From: Roseivivax halotolerans
GTDB taxonomy: Bacteria > Pseudomonadota > Alphaproteobacteria > Rhodobacterales > Rhodobacteraceae
Direction of reading: 5' to 3'
Assembly (NCBI RefSeq): GCF_900115815.1
Contig: NZ_FOXV01000007.1
Coordinates: 1-64,000 of the forward strand
Length of the DNA: 64,000 nucleotides
The notes beneath the pieces were generated by a model, which saw nothing but the letters and a program-made list of their open reading frames with translations, ran no database searches and was not told the origin of the DNA. This document shows, piece after piece, positions 8,815-17,688 of the stretch. A program made the translations under genes and the position numbers. The stretch's first letter is position 1; the number at the start of each line of letters is the position of its first letter.

Positions 8815-11280
8815 ATGCAGGCGGTCTTTTCGCATGACGGTACGGTCTTCGCCTCCAGCGGGGGGCAACTCGATGGAGTGCGGAGCCTCGCGCTGCACCA
8901 AGGACCGGACGGGGTCACTGTCCAGGTCCTCTCCGGTGAAGATGTCGCAACCCGTTTGACGAGCTGGGATCTGCGGGGCGGCGCGCCGATAGCCGAGGCG
9001 ACATCGGTGCTTACGGCCGGACCGGTGGCAGGCGTTGCGCCGGACATCACGCCTGCCGTGCTGCCATCAGGTCAGGAGGTTGCGCTCTTGACCGGTGTGG
9101 CCGGCGGTCTCGCGATGGTTCGCATCAATGCCGACGGCTCATTCGGGGCGCCCGTTGCGATCAACGCCGCCGCGGCTGGCGTGCCGGCTGACCTGTCCGA
9201 TATCGCCGTCATGGACAGCGGGGAGGGGCTCTTTCTTTACGGGATCGCGCCGGGCAGCCGCAGTCCGATGGTCTGGGAAATCGGACCGACCGGGACGCTG
9301 ACGGTGCTGTCCTCGGGGTCTCGCGGCAGCGCGGACGGGCCAGGTTTGACCGATATCGAGATCGCGAATGGCATGCTTGTCGCCGCTGGATCCGACGCGA
9401 CATTCTTAACGATCTACGACATCCAGCCCGACGGGCGGCTTTCGATGGCGGCGCAGCTTGGTGAAGCCGACAACCCCGGCATCGCGGGGTCGATCACGCT
9501 CGAGACCTTGCAGATCGGAGAAACCTCCTTTGCCGTATTGGGGGCAGCCGGGTCGGGCACGCTCACTGTCTATGGCCTCGAGAGCGGGAGGCCTCGACTG
9601 ACCGACCATGTCATTGACACGCGAGACAGTCGGTTCGCGAATGTGACCACACTCGACAGCGCCGTTTTGCAGAACGAGGCATTTCTCGCTGCTGCTGGCT
9701 CCGACGATGGCGTGAGCCTGTTTCGCCTGACCGCTGACGGCCAACTCGTTCACCTCGGCGTCGTGGCGGACAGCGTGTCGACGGCGGTGTCAGGCGTTTC
9801 GGATCTCGAGCTGTATATCGAAGGCGGCTCCCTGCATCTTGTGACGCTTGGCGTGTCCGACCAGGGCCTCAGCGCCTTTTCAATCGCGCTGAGCGGGATA
9901 TCCCACATGGATGAGGCCGGTGCCGACACGCTGATCGGGCAGGCTGGAGCGGACCTGTTCGTGATGATCGCGGACGCCGATCCCGACCGTATCGTTGCTT
10001 TCGATGCGAGCGAGGACCGGCTCGATCTGTCCGGCTGGGCGTTTTACCGCGATCCGTCGCAACTTTCGATCAGCCCGACCGCAAGCGGTGCCGAGATCCG
10101 GTTCATGTCCCTTGTCGGCGAGGAGGTTCTCGTGCTGGAGAGCGCTGGGGGCGGCCCGCTTTCGGCTGATGCCGTGATCGCGGCGATCCTTCCTCAGCCG
10201 GACCGCTTCCTGCCTGACTGGCTGACGCCGGTTCTGACCCTCGAGCCCGCCGATCCGCCGCAGGATCTGGCCGGAACGCCCGGAAACGACAGCATCGAGG
10301 GCGGCTCTGGCAACGATACGATCATAGGGCGCGGCGGATCGGACCTGATTTCGGCTGGGGCGGGCAATGACACGATCAATGCCGGGATCGGGGCGGATAC
10401 GATCTTCGGCGGAGCGGGGGCCGATACGGTCACGGCGCTCGACGGCCATGACTGGATCGAGGGAGGAGACGGCGATGATCACTTGTCCGGTAATGCGGGC
10501 TTCGACACGATCTTCGGTGATGCCGGAGACGATCACATTCTGGGTGGCAACGCGCCCGACTTACTGAACGGCGGCAGCGGCAATGACCGGATCTCCGGCG
10601 ATGACGGCGCAGACACGCTGCACGGGGGGGAGGGCGACGACATTCTGACCGGCAATGCCGGCACGGACCTCGTAATGGGCGAGTCCGGATCCGATACGAT
10701 CTGGGGCGGGATCAACCACGACACGCTGGATGGCGGTGAGGGCCGTGATTTGCTTTACGGCGAAGGCGGCAACGATGTCTTGCTGGGTTCGGGTGACGCG
10801 GATGAGCTTTGGGGGGGTGGCGGCCAGGATGACCTCAGCGGCGGAGGCGGTGACGACACGCTTGATGGCGGGCTCGGTCATGACACGCTTCAAGGCGATT
10901 CCGGCAACGACCGGCTGATCGGGAAAAACGGCTCTGACATTCTCGATGGTGGCGCTGGGGATGACACGCTTTTCGGAGGCTCCGGAAACGATACGCTGTC
11001 GGGTGGCGGCGGCAACGACATCCTCGACGGCGGCGACGGCGCCGATGTCTTCATCTTCGCCGAAGGTGTCGCGGTCGTGACCGCATTCCAGAACGACGTC
11101 GACATGCTGCTTCTGGATCCTGCGCTTTGGGGCGGAGCGGCGTATGATGCGGCGGCGATGCTGTCTTTTGCAGAGGCAGTCGATGGCGCAACGGTATTCA
11201 CTTTTCCCGGCGGCGAACGCCTGGTGATCGAAGGTCTGGTCAATCCGGATGCGCTTCTGAACGACATCGGGCTTTTGTAA
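8815..11280 (+). CDS. RTX calcium-binding protein with N-terminal beta-propeller-like domain
   Basis: An 821-residue protein, probably exported by a type I secretion system. Residues ~1-360 hold repeated beta-rich blocks of the lactonase/WD-like propeller kind (for example LTVYGLESGRPRLTDH, VSLFRLTADGQLVHLG). Residues ~365-460 form a first short calcium-binding/M10-like segment (GADTLIGQAGADLFV). Residues ~485-745 are about two dozen GGxGxDxLx nonapeptides that bind calcium in beta-rolls. The last ~70 residues form the type I secretion tail. There is no N-terminal signal peptide, as expected. No T1SS ABC or membrane-fusion gene is present here. Its stop is one base from the convergent kpsM-like stop. 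Confidence 0.88.
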   Translation: MQAVFSHDGTVFASSGGQLDGVRSLALHQGPDGVTVQVLSGEDVATRLTSWDLRGGAPIAEATSVLTAGPVAGVAPDITPAVLPSGQEVALLTGVAGGLAMVRINADGSFGAPVAINAAAAGVPADLSDIAVMDSGEGLFLYGIAPGSRSPMVWEIGPTGTLTVLSSGSRGSADGPGLTDIEIANGMLVAAGSDATFLTIYDIQPDGRLSMAAQLGEADNPGIAGSITLETLQIGETSFAVLGAAGSGTLTVYGLESGRPRLTDHVIDTRDSRFANVTTLDSAVLQNEAFLAAAGSDDGVSLFRLTADGQLVHLGVVADSVSTAVSGVSDLELYIEGGSLHLVTLGVSDQGLSAFSIALSGISHMDEAGADTLIGQAGADLFVMIADADPDRIVAFDASEDRLDLSGWAFYRDPSQLSISPTASGAEIRFMSLVGEEVLVLESAGGGPLSADAVIAAILPQPDRFLPDWLTPVLTLEPADPPQDLAGTPGNDSIEGGSGNDTIIGRGGSDLISAGAGNDTINAGIGADTIFGGAGADTVTALDGHDWIEGGDGDDHLSGNAGFDTIFGDAGDDHILGGNAPDLLNGGSGNDRISGDDGADTLHGGEGDDILTGNAGTDLVMGESGSDTIWGGINHDTLDGGEGRDLLYGEGGNDVLLGSGDADELWGGGGQDDLSGGGGDDTLDGGLGHDTLQGDSGNDRLIGKNGSDILDGGAGDDTLFGGSGNDTLSGGGGNDILDGGDGADVFIFAEGVAVVTAFQNDVDMLLLDPALWGGAAYDAAAMLSFAEAVDGATVFTFPGGERLVIEGLVNPDALLNDIGLL
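10273..11045 (+). repeat. RTX nonapeptide-coding repeats
   Basis: Tandem degenerate 27-base units encoding GGxGNDxLx-type motifs. The units are conserved as protein and diverged as DNA. They explain the strong internal periodicity of this stretch. Confidence 0.85.
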
Positions 11281-11281
11281 G

Positions 11282-12100
11282 CTAGCGCTCGAAGAGGTCC
11301 CGTTGCATGAGGCGCAGGAGCACAAGCCCGAAAAGACAAAGACACCCCGAGACCGCCAAGACGTAGCCCGGATTGACATAGGATGCACTGTAGCCGGGAT
11401 AGGCCGCCTGCCGCGCAAGACCGGTCGCATGAACGAGCGGGTTCCATTCCAGCCAGCTGCGCCACGGATCGGGCAGTTTCTCGTGCAAGAGGATGACGCC
11501 CGAGACGATGACCAAGGGACGGGTCAGTACGGACCAGATGCTTTGCCACATGGGATGCGCGGTGACCGGCACCGCCAGCGCGACGCCGGTCGCAAGGCCG
11601 AAGCTCATCGCCAGAACGTAGGACATCGCGAGCGGTGGAATGTCGATCCGCGTCATCGGGGCGAGCGAGATGACGAGCGCGCCCAGGATAATCACGCCGA
11701 CGATGAGCTGTGTCAGTGCGGCAAGGCAAGCTGCACTGACCAGCGGACCCAACAGGCTGACCCTCGGATAGCCGAGGAGCGGCCGCGAGCGGTTGAGTGC
11801 TTGTGCGACGGCGTTGCTGACCGTCAGGAATGCAAAGAACGGCAAGATGCCCGTCGCGTAGAATAACGCAAAGCTCGTTCCGAGCGGCGGCGCACGGAAG
11901 CCAGCCTGAAATACGAGGCAGAGAAACGCAATCCCGGCGGCTGGTTCGAGCACAGCCCAGAGATAGCCGCCCGGATTACGACCATATCGGGTTGCCATCT
12001 CGCGCAGCATGAGCGCGCCGATGGATCGGAACGTCGCGGAGAGAAGCGGTGGATGCGACCCAAGAGTGACTGTGGAGATCTGATCGACGCTTCGGTTCAT
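11282..12100 (-). CDS. kpsM: ABC-2 type polysaccharide export permease (KpsM-like)
   Basis: A 272-residue inner-membrane permease of the KpsM/Wzm type, which moves capsular polysaccharide across the inner membrane with KpsT. A cytoplasmic N-terminal helix (SIGALMLREMATRYGRNPGGYLWAVLEPA) precedes six predicted membrane segments. The REM-TRYGR...GYLWA pattern is a hallmark of the KpsM branch. It is the third gene of a probable ugd, CAP-RTX, kpsM transcript, separated from kpsT (17032) by about 5 kb. That separation is unusual, because kpsM and kpsT normally adjoin. A second kpsT elsewhere could be its partner, but the local KpsT is the simplest choice. Confidence 0.85.
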   Translation of the reverse strand: MNRSVDQISTVTLGSHPPLLSATFRSIGALMLREMATRYGRNPGGYLWAVLEPAAGIAFLCLVFQAGFRAPPLGTSFALFYATGILPFFAFLTVSNAVAQALNRSRPLLGYPRVSLLGPLVSAACLAALTQLIVGVIILGALVISLAPMTRIDIPPLAMSYVLAMSFGLATGVALAVPVTAHPMWQSIWSVLTRPLVIVSGVILLHEKLPDPWRSWLEWNPLVHATGLARQAAYPGYSASYVNPGYVLAVSGCLCLFGLVLLRLMQRDLFER

Positions 12101-12156
12101 GACTCGTTATCCACTGAAAATGCTAACGCTGGGTTGCCCAAGCCACGACAGCAGCA

Positions 12157-13875
12157 TCAGATCAGCACGAAATCCGCTTCGATTTCGGTGAGCGTTCGTA
12201 TCCCGTCAAAGGTGATTTCGCCGCCATCCGCGAGTATTATCACAAGATCATTGCCCACGGTTTCGGCATCAAGGCCGGCGACGCCGTCCGGTGCGAGGCT
12301 TGCCTCGAGGTGAATGACGTCGATGCCCGGCTGGTAATGCACGATCACGTCCTGTCCTCCACCCGGTGCGAAGACGAAGACATCGGTACCGATACCGCCG
12401 TGCAAAAGATCGTCGCCGTCACCGCCGACCAGCGTGTCGTTCCCTGCTTGCCCGAGAAGCGTGTCGTTGCCTTCACCGCCATCGAGTCGATCGAAGCCGT
12501 CCCCGCCTTCAAGCCGGTCGTTCCCCGCACCGCCCATCAGCACGTCGCGATTGATCCCGCCTTGCAGCAGATCGTGCCCCGGCCCGCCATCCAGCGTGTC
12601 TGCACCTGCCTGGCCCAAGAGCGTGTCCGAACCATCGTGACCTTGAAGAAAATCCGCTCCATCACCTGCCTCCAGCCAATCATCGCCGCTGCCGCCCATC
12701 AGCGCGTCCGGGCCTATGCCGCCTTTCAGCACGTCGTCCCCTGCGTCTCCCGATAATGAATCCGCACCTGCCTGCCCCAGGATCGTGTCATCGCCCGCGC
12801 CGCCCGAGACGGTGTCGAAGCCGCCCGCGGCCTCGATCCAGTCCGCCTCGTCGCCGCCGTGGATCTCGTCGAACCCTGTGCCGCCGAAGATCGTGTCATT
12901 CCCCCCTCCGCCCGAGAGGCTGTCATTTCCGCCGCGACCCTCGATCATCTCGGCGCGCGCATCGCCTGCCAACAGGTCCGCACCGCCACCGCCCATCAGG
13001 GCCGCGGGTCGCAGCACCGCATCGTCCGCTTCCACGTCGAGCCCTACATTGCTGGCCGCGATCGTGACCGTTTCGGTGATCTCGCCTTCGAGCCCGCCGC
13101 CTGAGAAGGTGACGACATAAGTTCCGGGCGGCAGCTGCATCTGGTAGCCGCCGGACGCCCAACTGGTCGTCACGTAGGTTTCGCCGCCGCCGCTGGCCGT
13201 AACGGTCACGCCGCCCAGTCCCTCTCCCGGATCGTAGAAGTCGTCACCGTCCCGATCGTCGATCACGACGCCGACGATCTGCGCCTCCGGCGACCAGGTC
13301 GTTCCGAAATGCTGGGTGACGATCTCGGTTTCGACGCGCGTGTCTGAATCGGCATCCGTCACGATCCCGATCCCGATCTCCGTATAGGTCGGGCTGAGGA
13401 TCGCGATGCGATGTCCTGCGGGGGATTGCATGCCGCCCGGACCATAGCCCCAGTCGATCAGGAAGGCGGCATGCCCGTGAAGCGGCCCGTCAGAATAGGC
13501 ATAGACATTTTCGGCCAAGGCGCGGGCATCGTTATAGCCCGCCTCCACGATCCGTTGATAAAGCCCGGGCTCCCCTGGCAGGTTGTGCGATTGCTCGTCG
13601 TATTCGACGATGAGAAGCGAATGCCGCTCAGCCGAGATGGCGAGCGATGCGTTCCAGGCCAAGGGCGGTACGGGAGGAAACGCGGCAAGCTGATCCTCGA
13701 GCAGTGACAGGGACACGCCGAAGTAAGCGAGCGCCGCCTCGGTACCGGGAGTCGCCTCTGCGAGGAGGCGGTCATAGGCGCCGGCGGGGTCGGCCCGATC
13801 GCGGTTGATCAGGCACAGGTAATATTGTTCCGCCACGCTGGGCGTCACGTCGGGTTGCGGAATGTAGATCGGCAT
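12157..13875 (-). CDS. CAP (SCP/PR1) domain protein with RTX repeats
   Basis: A 572-residue secreted protein. Residues ~10-190 form a CAP domain of the bacterial YkwD type (LAWNASLAISAERHSLLI, AGHRIAILSPTYTEIGIG). Residues ~200-285 resemble an SdrD B-like fold (VIDDRDGDDFYDPGEGLGGVTVTAS). Residues ~295-500 are RTX nonapeptides (GGGGADLLAG and many GGxGxDxLx). The last ~70 residues are a secretion tail. There is no signal peptide, consistent with type I secretion. It lies between ugd and kpsM and may act on or bind the capsule surface. CAP domains have varied roles, so the activity is not predicted. Confidence 0.85.
   Translation of the reverse strand: MPIYIPQPDVTPSVAEQYYLCLINRDRADPAGAYDRLLAEATPGTEAALAYFGVSLSLLEDQLAAFPPVPPLAWNASLAISAERHSLLIVEYDEQSHNLPGEPGLYQRIVEAGYNDARALAENVYAYSDGPLHGHAAFLIDWGYGPGGMQSPAGHRIAILSPTYTEIGIGIVTDADSDTRVETEIVTQHFGTTWSPEAQIVGVVIDDRDGDDFYDPGEGLGGVTVTASGGGETYVTTSWASGGYQMQLPPGTYVVTFSGGGLEGEITETVTIAASNVGLDVEADDAVLRPAALMGGGGADLLAGDARAEMIEGRGGNDSLSGGGGNDTIFGGTGFDEIHGGDEADWIEAAGGFDTVSGGAGDDTILGQAGADSLSGDAGDDVLKGGIGPDALMGGSGDDWLEAGDGADFLQGHDGSDTLLGQAGADTLDGGPGHDLLQGGINRDVLMGGAGNDRLEGGDGFDRLDGGEGNDTLLGQAGNDTLVGGDGDDLLHGGIGTDVFVFAPGGGQDVIVHYQPGIDVIHLEASLAPDGVAGLDAETVGNDLVIILADGGEITFDGIRTLTEIEADFVLI
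12390..12990 (-). repeat. RTX nonapeptide-coding repeats of the CAP protein
   Basis: Degenerate 27-base units encoding GGxGxDxLx motifs within the CAP-RTX gene. Edges are approximate. The unit sequence differs from the repeats in the beta-propeller RTX gene. Confidence 0.75.
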
Positions 13876-13966
13876 CGCCTTCGCACCTGGACAGATCCCG
13901 CGAAGGCTAGCGCACTACGATCTAACGCCCGGTTGAGAAAACCGTTTCCGTTTTACTCAAGCCGTT

Positions 13967-15286
13967 TCAGTCCGGATAGCCGGGGCGGCCGATCGCGGAA
14001 TAGGCCTCGAATCCCGCCTCTCGGGCATCCTCGGCCGAGTAGATGTTACGCAGATCGCCGAGGCGGGGCGTGTTCATGCCGTTCGCGATCTGCTTGAGAT
14101 CGAGGGCGCGAAACTCGTTCCATTCCGTCAGGATCACCAGAAGATCGGCGTCTTTCGCGGCGACATAGGGATCGCTCTCCCAGGTGACGCCGGGCAGAAG
14201 CGCCTCGCCCTCGCGGCGGCCTTGCGGATCGACGACACTGACCTTGGCGCCGCCTCCGACCATCGCGGGGATGATCGTGAGCGACGGCGCATCGCGCATA
14301 TCGTCCGTATTGGGTTTGAACGTCACGCCCAGAACGGCGATTTTCCGGTTGTTGAAGCTGCCATCCGACAGGTCCAGCAACTTGTCCACCATCCGCCGCT
14401 TGACCTCGTCATTGATCTTGATGACGGCTTCGGTGATCTGCATCGGCATGGCATGATCCTGGCCGATCCGTGCCAACGCCTTGGTATCCTTCGGAAAGCA
14501 CGAGCCGCCATAGCCGGGACCCGCATGCAGGAACGTCTTGCCGATCCGCCCGTCGAGACCCATTCCCTTGGAGACCTGTTTCACATCCGCGCCGACCTTT
14601 TCGCACAGCGCGGCGATCTCGTTGATGAACGTGATCTTCGTCGCGAGAAACGCATTGGCCGCGTATTTGATCATCTCCGCGGATTCGAGATCCGTCACCA
14701 CGATCGGGAAATCGCGCAGATAGAGCGGGCGGTAGATTTCTTCCATGACGCGGCCCGCGCGCTCGGACTCGACGCCGACGACAACGCGGTCGGGCTTCAT
14801 GAAATCGTCGATTGCCGCGCCTTCGCGCAAAAATTCGGGGTTCGAGGCCACATCGAACTCAAGATCGGGATTCGCCGCGGCCATCGTGTCGCGAACCTTG
14901 GCGTTGGTCCCGACCGGCACGGTCGATTTGGTGACGACGACGATGTAGTGATCTGCCGCTTTCGCGATCTCCTCGGCAGCAGCCATGACGTAGGTCAGGT
15001 CCGCATGTCCGTCGCCGCGGCGCGTGGGCGTGCCCACGGCGATGAAGACCGCATCCGCGCCGTCGATGGCAACCGCGATGTCTCCGGTGAAGGACAGCCG
15101 TCCTGCATCGACGTTCTTGGCCAGAAGGGTTTCGAGGCCGGGCTCGTAAATCGGCACTTCGCCGCGCTCGAGCATCTCGATCTTGCGCGAATCCTTGTCG
15201 ACACAGACGACTTCGTGTCCGAAATCCGAAAAACAAACCCCCGAGACCAGACCAACATATCCCGTCCCGATCATCGCGATTTTCAT
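13967..15286 (-). CDS. ugd: UDP-glucose 6-dehydrogenase
   Basis: A 439-residue cytoplasmic enzyme oxidising UDP-glucose to UDP-glucuronate with two NAD+. The N-terminus has the dinucleotide motif GTGYVGLVSGVCF. The catalytic cysteine is C263 in GPGYGGSCFPKDT. Domain order (NAD-binding, central helix, UDP-binding) and length fit the family. The ATG at 15286 starts the protein directly at the Rossmann strand; a longer in-frame extension upstream has no family support. It is divergent from rfbC across a 221-base control region and heads a probable ugd, CAP-RTX, kpsM transcript. This points to uronic acid in one of the local polysaccharides. A GDP-mannose dehydrogenase is less likely. Confidence 0.92.
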   Translation of the reverse strand: MKIAMIGTGYVGLVSGVCFSDFGHEVVCVDKDSRKIEMLERGEVPIYEPGLETLLAKNVDAGRLSFTGDIAVAIDGADAVFIAVGTPTRRGDGHADLTYVMAAAEEIAKAADHYIVVVTKSTVPVGTNAKVRDTMAAANPDLEFDVASNPEFLREGAAIDDFMKPDRVVVGVESERAGRVMEEIYRPLYLRDFPIVVTDLESAEMIKYAANAFLATKITFINEIAALCEKVGADVKQVSKGMGLDGRIGKTFLHAGPGYGGSCFPKDTKALARIGQDHAMPMQITEAVIKINDEVKRRMVDKLLDLSDGSFNNRKIAVLGVTFKPNTDDMRDAPSLTIIPAMVGGGAKVSVVDPQGRREGEALLPGVTWESDPYVAAKDADLLVILTEWNEFRALDLKQIANGMNTPRLGDLRNIYSAEDAREAGFEAYSAIGRPGYPD

Positions 15287-15507
15287 GTGCAATGCCCTTT
15301 GTCTAAAAGCTTTGAGGTCTTCCTTGCGGCAGCGGACCAGTGCTGTCAACGAAGGCACAGCGACTGCGCCGCGCTCACAAGCGATATGTCGCGTTCGCCA
15401 CGCAGAGCTGCCATACGCCTTGGGCGGCTGGACGGGCTCGAGGCGCGCGCAGTAGCGTCCGGCCAATCTTTTGCTCGTCTGTCTCTCGCACGTCCAAGGA
15501 GTTTCCC

Positions 15508-16065
15508 ATGCAGATCGATCATACCGCGCTCGACGGCGTTTTGATGCTGACGCCTCGGCGTTTCGGCGATCATCGCGGCTTTTTCGAGGAGACCTGGAAC
15601 AGCCGGCTGCTGGAGGACGAGGGAATCACGACGAACTTCGTACAGGACAATCACTCGATGTCCGCGATGCCCGGAACGGTGCGGGGCCTGCATTTCCAGG
15701 GGCCGCCCTCCGCTCAGGCCAAGCTCGTGCGCTGCGGGCGCGGCGCGCTCTTTGACGTGGCCGTCGATATTCGTGAAGGCAGCGCGACCTACGGGCGATG
15801 GGTCGGCGTCGAGTTGACCTTCGAGAATGGCCGACAGCTCTTGATCCCTGAAGGCTTCGCTCACGGGTTCATGACACTGACCACTGATACCGAGATCGTC
15901 TACAAATGCTCCGATTACTATGCGCCCGAGACTGAGGGGAGCCTGCGATGGAACGATCCCGATATAGGCATCGACTGGCCGGATGCGGGTCATGCGCCCA
16001 CGCTATCCGAGAAAGACGCGGTCGCACCGGGGCTTGCGGAGTTCGTTACACCCTTCAAGCGGTGA
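15508..16065 (+). CDS. rfbC: dTDP-4-dehydrorhamnose 3,5-epimerase
   Basis: A 185-residue cupin-type epimerase of dTDP-L-rhamnose synthesis (RmlC). The catalytic base is H62 in VRGLHFQGPP. PEGFAHGFMTL and the Tyr-containing YKCSDYYAPETEGSLRWND segment are diagnostic, and the length is normal. AAGGAG (15496-15501) supports the ATG at 15508. RmlA, RmlB and RmlD are not in this window, so it is an orphan here and depends on genes elsewhere or acts on a related dTDP-sugar. The last 11 bases overlap the convergent sulfotransferase gene. Confidence 0.92.
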   Translation: MQIDHTALDGVLMLTPRRFGDHRGFFEETWNSRLLEDEGITTNFVQDNHSMSAMPGTVRGLHFQGPPSAQAKLVRCGRGALFDVAVDIREGSATYGRWVGVELTFENGRQLLIPEGFAHGFMTLTTDTEIVYKCSDYYAPETEGSLRWNDPDIGIDWPDAGHAPTLSEKDAVAPGLAEFVTPFKR

Positions 16066-17035
16066 GCGGCGGTGTGTCTGCCGATGGCTCCTCATCCGTC
16101 ACCGCGGCCACGTTGCGCCACGCGTTAGGTACGCGTGCGCCGAAACGTTCGCGAACAAAGGCATATTGCGGTGCGAACGCTTCGCGGAACGCGTGATCCA
16201 GATCGGGGGGGATCGCGATGGGGATACCTTCGTTGACACGGTGAGAGAGATCCGGGTCGATCCGGTCGATACCGAGGAATTCGGAAAGCGCGTGAATGGG
16301 CGCAGGGGACGAGACCATCTCTTCGTAGAACATGACGTGCAGACGGTCCGGGGCGACGGCTTGATCCAGGTTGCGAAAAGTCCGGGCGTAATCGGCGCGT
16401 TCGACCTTGGGGAGACGGCCGGTCGCGATGAGCGACTCCGCCTTGGCGCGCGCGAGCGCCAGTATTGCCTCGCCTGAAGCAGCGATCCCAGCCTCGACCT
16501 GCGCCGCCATGCGAAGCTGCGACCACATCCGCGAGACGGGGTCGCGAAGAATGAAGATGAAACGCGCGTCTGTGAACGCGGCCATATCGGCAAAATCGCG
16601 GGCGGGCAGGATGGCGTAGGCAGGGGTGACATCCGCGATGAGCGGCTCGCCCTGCCAGCCTTGAAGTAGGTACGTCGTGTAGGCTGAGTGCCGCGATGGT
16701 CCCGTGGCCCCGAGCGGTTCAGAGTTCTGCATCCCGACAAGATCGGTGGCACGGCGCAGGCGGGCGCAGCGATCGGGTGAAGGCCCATTTGTCGCCAGCG
16801 CTTCCGACGCGCGCGACACTTCCCGGCAGCGCGCAGCGAAGGCCATCTTTCCCACGCCGCGTCGAATATCGAAATAGTGCAGCTCTTTGACATTCGGCAG
16901 GAAAACCTCGGCACTTTTACCGAATGCCTTGTGCAGGAAGGTCGTCCCCGCCTTTTGCGCGCCGATCACGAAGACTATGCGCGCCGTTTTCGGAAACGCA
17001 ACGGATGCAAATTCGGGCTGAGGCTGAGCTCTCAT
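16055..17035 (-). CDS. Sulfotransferase family protein
   Basis: A 326-residue protein of the PAPS-dependent sulfotransferase superfamily. The 5'-phosphosulfate loop is VIGAQKAGTTFLHKAF (about residues 22-37), the 3'-phosphate region is FIFILRDPVSRMWSQ, and a downstream VMFYEEMVSSP segment is also typical. It is the last gene of the glycosyltransferase, acetyltransferase, sulfotransferase, kpsE, kpsT run and overlaps kpsT by four bases. That context suggests sulfation of capsule sugar residues in the cytoplasm before export. The acceptor is unknown. Confidence 0.85.
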   Translation of the reverse strand: MRAQPQPEFASVAFPKTARIVFVIGAQKAGTTFLHKAFGKSAEVFLPNVKELHYFDIRRGVGKMAFAARCREVSRASEALATNGPSPDRCARLRRATDLVGMQNSEPLGATGPSRHSAYTTYLLQGWQGEPLIADVTPAYAILPARDFADMAAFTDARFIFILRDPVSRMWSQLRMAAQVEAGIAASGEAILALARAKAESLIATGRLPKVERADYARTFRNLDQAVAPDRLHVMFYEEMVSSPAPIHALSEFLGIDRIDPDLSHRVNEGIPIAIPPDLDHAFREAFAPQYAFVRERFGARVPNAWRNVAAVTDEEPSADTPPLTA

Positions 17036-17688
17036 GCTGCCGCTCCTCTCTCATAGATCGCGATGGCATCCTCCAGATCGTCGTAGAGACGAAGCTGTCC
17101 GTTTTCGAGAACGGCACCCATGCTGCAGAGCTTGCGTACCTGACCCATTGCGTGACTGACGATGATCGCGCCGGCGCCCTGCAGCCGTGACGACAACAGC
17201 GCGCGCGATCTGCGGATGAACTCGGCATCCCCGGCTGCCAGCGCTTCGTCGAGCAGGTAGGTGTCGAACTCCATCGCCATGTTGATTCCGAAGGCGAGAC
17301 GCGCCTTCATGCCGCTGGAATAGTGCCTGACAGGTTCATGAAATGCTGCACCCAGCTCTGCGAAATCGGCGACGAACGCGCAGACATCCTGACTGGAGGT
17401 GCCGTAAAGGCGTGCGACGAAACGGGCGTTCTGCGCGCCTGTCAGATCGCCGTGCAGCGCGCTCGCAAGGCCTACGGGATAGGAGATCCGGCCCGATGTC
17501 AGGATCCGTCCGCGATCGGGTCGCGCGGTACCGGCGATCATACGCAGAAGCGTCGACTTGCCGGCACCGTTTCTGCCCAGAAGCGCGATGGAAACACCCC
17601 CCGGCAAGGTCGCGTTCATGCAATTCGCCACTCTGACGCGGCAGTCTTTGCGCAGATAGGATTTCTCGACATTCTCGAGCACGATCAT
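17032..17688 (-). CDS. kpsT: Capsular polysaccharide ABC transporter ATP-binding protein (KpsT-like)
   Basis: A 218-residue ATPase powering polysaccharide export. Walker A is GRNGAGKST (38-46), the signature is HYSSGMKARLAFG, and Walker B with the switch region is FDTYLLDEALAAGD. The short length and the SYPVGLASALHGDLTGAQNARF segment are typical of KpsT rather than longer Wzt proteins with a carbohydrate-binding tail. The ATG at 17688 overlaps the kpsE stop by one base. A longer upstream in-frame extension lacks family support. Confidence 0.9.
   Translation of the reverse strand: MIVLENVEKSYLRKDCRVRVANCMNATLPGGVSIALLGRNGAGKSTLLRMIAGTARPDRGRILTSGRISYPVGLASALHGDLTGAQNARFVARLYGTSSQDVCAFVADFAELGAAFHEPVRHYSSGMKARLAFGINMAMEFDTYLLDEALAAGDAEFIRRSRALLSSRLQGAGAIIVSHAMGQVRKLCSMGAVLENGQLRLYDDLEDAIAIYERGAAA

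Noticed and set aside
10273-11045. Regular short repeats suggesting a CRISPR array
   Set aside because: The period is 27 bases with degenerate DNA and a continuous reading frame of calcium-binding nonapeptides. There are no spacers and no cas genes.
14728-14735. GGCGGTAG, the ops/JUMPstart core that recruits RfaH in enterobacterial polysaccharide operons; also near 24416 and 58316
   Set aside because: All copies lie inside genes and on the strand opposite to the genes they sit in, not in leaders. They are chance words.
13967-15466. Longer ugd start at 15466, and similar upstream extensions of kpsT, kpsE, glcD, glcF and the BY-kinase gene
   Set aside because: The extra residues are low-complexity and precede the conserved first strands or helices. 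The internal ATGs give family lengths and in several cases ATGA overlaps or good ribosome-binding sites.
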